The translations under genes and the position numbers were made by a program. Under the pieces are notes generated by a model. The model worked only from the letters and a program-made list of their open reading frames with translations, was not told the DNA's origin and did not search any database. From the NCBI RefSeq assembly GCF_001280505.1, contig NZ_LBIO01000028.1, positions 39,826-103,825 on the forward strand: DNA of 64,000 bases, written 5' to 3'. Below, piece by piece: positions 62,283 through 64,000 of the stretch. This stretch comes from Mangrovimonas sp. TPBH4 (GTDB lineage Bacteria > Bacteroidota > Bacteroidia > Flavobacteriales > Flavobacteriaceae). Positions within the stretch are counted from its first letter, which is position 1. Every line of letters begins with the position of its first letter.

Positions 62283-62933
62283 TCAAAAATAGTTTCTAAT
62301 GTTGCAGTATTTTTCAGGATTAGCATAATCAGGATTTAGAATTATTTTGGCTGGGATAGGTTTTGTGCCTTTGTTTAAACATTGAAAGGCTTTTTTTCCG
62401 TTGTAAATTTCAGCTTTTTCAATGGAGATACTTGGAATACGTAATTTGGCAGTAATCTCTCCTTGTTGATGATATGGCAAGAAATCTTTGAATATATGTA
62501 GTTCTCTAACTTCTTCAGAGAAACTCTCTAGTGGTATTGATTCTTTGCCTAAAACTTGAACATAGGTATAAAATATACATCCTGAGGTTTTGAAATTTTT
62601 GGTTGCGAATCGAATAGCTGTTATAAAAGTTGGGAAAATTATATTTTTACTGTTGTCCCTTTGGACAGCTCCAGCTGTGGTCGAAATAAAGGGTGATACT
62701 TCTCCATAGGTTTTGCCAAGTTTACTCCATTTATTAGAAGATGGTAAAGTGCCATGGTAGTTGCTAAGATGATTAATCAGGTTGGATTCAGTCAACTCCT
62801 CTTTTATCTCGCTCAATTGGAAATTAGGGTTGTTTCTCAATAAATTTGAGAGAATTCCTGTGTTTGAAATAATATAATTGACATCTTTTTCGGTTAAATT
62901 AGGGATTCCTTTTAGTACTTTTTGAAATATCAT
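62283..62933 (-). CDS. ADP-ribosyltransferase-like protein, putative toxin
   Basis: A 216-residue protein without a clear annotated family. Its order of motifs resembles the ADP-ribosyltransferase fold: NYHGT at residues 58-62 (place of the NAD-binding Arg/His), SPFISTT at 80-86 (STS-like), and QQGEITAKLRIP at 156-167 (Q/ExE-like, Glu159) followed by IEKAEIY. ARTs often act as toxins in phage defence and toxin-antitoxin pairs. The first 55 residues are a separate helical head. It is 44 bases downstream of the abortive-infection gene and two bases before the helical gene. The fold call is by eye and needs structural support. Confidence 0.5.
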   Translation of the reverse strand: MIFQKVLKGIPNLTEKDVNYIISNTGILSNLLRNNPNFQLSEIKEELTESNLINHLSNYHGTLPSSNKWSKLGKTYGEVSPFISTTAGAVQRDNSKNIIFPTFITAIRFATKNFKTSGCIFYTYVQVLGKESIPLESFSEEVRELHIFKDFLPYHQQGEITAKLRIPSISIEKAEIYNGKKAFQCLNKGTKPIPAKIILNPDYANPEKYCNIRNYF

Positions 62934-62977
62934 TTAATTGGAGGTTTAAAATTAAAATATCCATTTATAAATTGCAG

Positions 62978-63925
62978 TTAGCTGTTTAAGCCTCTCGCAG
63001 ATGGTTCGTATTCATTTAGATGGTTAGGGCTTAAAATTAAGTCTTCATCAAGGTTTTTGAGGATGGCATATTGCTCAATTAGAGGTTTGAATTTCTTTAA
63101 GCCATTGCTATGTATGCAATTATAAAATAATAGTACTTGCTCGTAACTTGATAGTTGTGCTCTCACTATCGATGCATATCTCTTTTTGTTTTCAATAGTG
63201 GAATCATCGATAAATTTGAAAATATGATATATTGTTCTGAAATAATGACTTAAGTCGGATTTATTTTGGTTGTAAACTTTGTCGTAGGCTTTTATTGTTT
63301 GAATAATAGGAGCGGAAACAAATGGTGTATTTTGGCCAATAGCATTTTTGGTTTCTGCTCTTAATGAATTGTAAAAGGTTTTGAAACAATCTCTTCCAGA
63401 AGAAATAATAACTCTTGAGCCATTTCTTAGGTCTAAAGAATTAACTATGCCATTAAATAAAGTTAATAGTTGAAAAAAAGTGTTTTCAAATTTTTGATTT
63501 AGTAAGGTGTCATTTTGTGTGGCCATTTCTTCTCTTTGACCCGCTAATTCTAGTCTGGTGTATTTTACTTCTAATTGACTATACATGATTTCAAGTTGTT
63601 GATTTAGAAGTTGCTGCTTTTGGCCAAGAAAAGCCACATAAATTAGAAATAAACCTGCTAGCGACCAAATTGAAGCAACGCTTCCTCCTAAAAAATCTCC
63701 TAATAAATTGAGTTCAAATTCTGTGTCTTTATTTTTAAAAATGTAAAAAATAACGGAAAAAAAAGTAATTGCAGCTCCGGCATATACAAATATCCAAGCG
63801 CAATTAGTATAAAATGTAATTTTTGAATTCAATAAGATAATTTCTTTTTCAATCTCACTCTGTCTTGATATAATTCTTTCCGAGATGTCGGTAATTTCTT
63901 TTACTAATTTGGTTGAGTAATCCAT
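62978..63925 (-). CDS. Putative phage abortive infection protein (PutAbiC-like)
   Basis: A 315-residue protein with two membrane helices (about 37-58 and 78-98) and a coiled coil (about 100-140, QKQQLLNQQLEIMYSQLEV). The cytoplasmic domain shows NQKFENTFFQLLTLFNGIVNSL, LSHYFRTIYHIFKFID and YASIVRAQLSSYEQVLLFYN, the blocks that define the PutAbiC family of presumed abortive-infection proteins. In that family infection is thought to trigger membrane-linked cell arrest; details are not established. It is the first gene of a three-gene reverse operon in the island next to tRNA-Asn. The 75 bases upstream to the window edge show no convincing promoter. Confidence 0.82.
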   Translation of the reverse strand: MDYSTKLVKEITDISERIISRQSEIEKEIILLNSKITFYTNCAWIFVYAGAAITFFSVIFYIFKNKDTEFELNLLGDFLGGSVASIWSLAGLFLIYVAFLGQKQQLLNQQLEIMYSQLEVKYTRLELAGQREEMATQNDTLLNQKFENTFFQLLTLFNGIVNSLDLRNGSRVIISSGRDCFKTFYNSLRAETKNAIGQNTPFVSAPIIQTIKAYDKVYNQNKSDLSHYFRTIYHIFKFIDDSTIENKKRYASIVRAQLSSYEQVLLFYNCIHSNGLKKFKPLIEQYAILKNLDEDLILSPNHLNEYEPSARGLNS

Positions 63926-64000
63926 GGAATTAACCTTAAATATTGATAACGTATTGATTGTTTTTTCTCAGGAGGGAAATGACTTTTTGTAAAATTAGCT

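Larger units (their letters stand above)
59955..64000. mobile_element. Left end of an integrated island at tRNA-Asn (continues beyond the window)
   Basis: A tyrosine recombinase gene begins 231 bases behind the tRNA, in the same direction, and is followed by a reverse-strand operon of three AT-rich genes, one of them a putative abortive-infection gene. This is the usual layout of a genomic island or remnant of an integrative element with attL in the tRNA 3' end. No second copy of the tRNA 3' end occurs in the window, so the right end lies outside or is lost. The boundary is inferred. Confidence 0.7.

Noticed and set aside
1..64000. CRISPR arrays, rRNA genes or insertion sequences
   Set aside because: No regularly spaced repeat array, no rRNA-like block and no transposase frame was found in any part of the window.

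Overview
The window is chromosomal DNA of a member of the Bacteroidota, almost certainly the family Flavobacteriaceae. The evidence is the AT-rich coding sequence, promoters of the TAnnTTTG (-7) type, lipoproteins with SC lipoboxes, a GldH gliding lipoprotein, a peptidase with a type IX secretion sorting domain, SusC-like TonB receptors with an N-terminal carboxypeptidase-regulatory domain, and an IntDOT-like integrase. The genus cannot be told from the sequence alone. About 58 protein genes, one tRNA gene and no rRNA or CRISPR array are visible.

Layout. 1-5.1 kb: the end of trpS, a PlsC acyltransferase, an ECF sigma factor coupled to an anti-sigma/beta-barrel fusion protein, a lipoprotein and recA. 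5.2-9 kb: a possible tiny peptide gene, then trhO, trhP and a ferredoxin, which join both known routes of tRNA U34 hydroxylation, then a radical SAM protein. 9.1-14.7 kb: ricT, gldH, a class A penicillin-binding protein and the two subunits of a 3-oxoacid CoA-transferase. 15-20.2 kb: a five-gene reverse operon (CNNM/CBS membrane protein, DNA alkyltransferase, serine hydrolase, 3'-5' exonuclease, fused peptide-ABC ATPase). 20.4-34.4 kb: a haem synthesis region (hemB, hemF, hemE, a hemC-hemD fusion and hemA on the reverse strand; an AraC regulator, hemH and hemJ on the forward strand). Only hemL is missing from the route from glutamyl-tRNA to protohaem. 34.4-44 kb: a sensor kinase, an enoyl-CoA hydratase, a radical SAM protein, an AraC regulator, an HD hydrolase, an acyl-ACP desaturase with an acyltransferase, a bacilliredoxin and a DnaJ/TerB protein. 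44.1-46.8 kb: a second sigma factor followed by an anti-sigma protein that carries a TonB C-terminal domain.

46.8-55.6 kb is an iron/manganese region. A TonB-dependent receptor is divergent from a DtxR-type regulator. The regulator is followed by a membrane-anchored DtxR-FeoA fusion and a FeoB split into separate GTPase and membrane proteins. A second, conventional feoA-feoB operon converges on it from the other strand and ends with an unlisted 44-residue Cys-rich membrane protein. 55.6-59.8 kb: a SCO protein, a secreted M1 peptidase and the site-2 protease RseP.

From 59.9 kb to the right edge the character changes. A tRNA-Asn gene is followed by a tyrosine recombinase and then by an AT-rich reverse-strand operon of three genes: a PutAbiC-like abortive infection protein, a protein with the hallmarks of an ADP-ribosyltransferase fold, and an unknown helical protein. 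This is the left end of an integrated island and the best candidate here for an undescribed anti-phage system.
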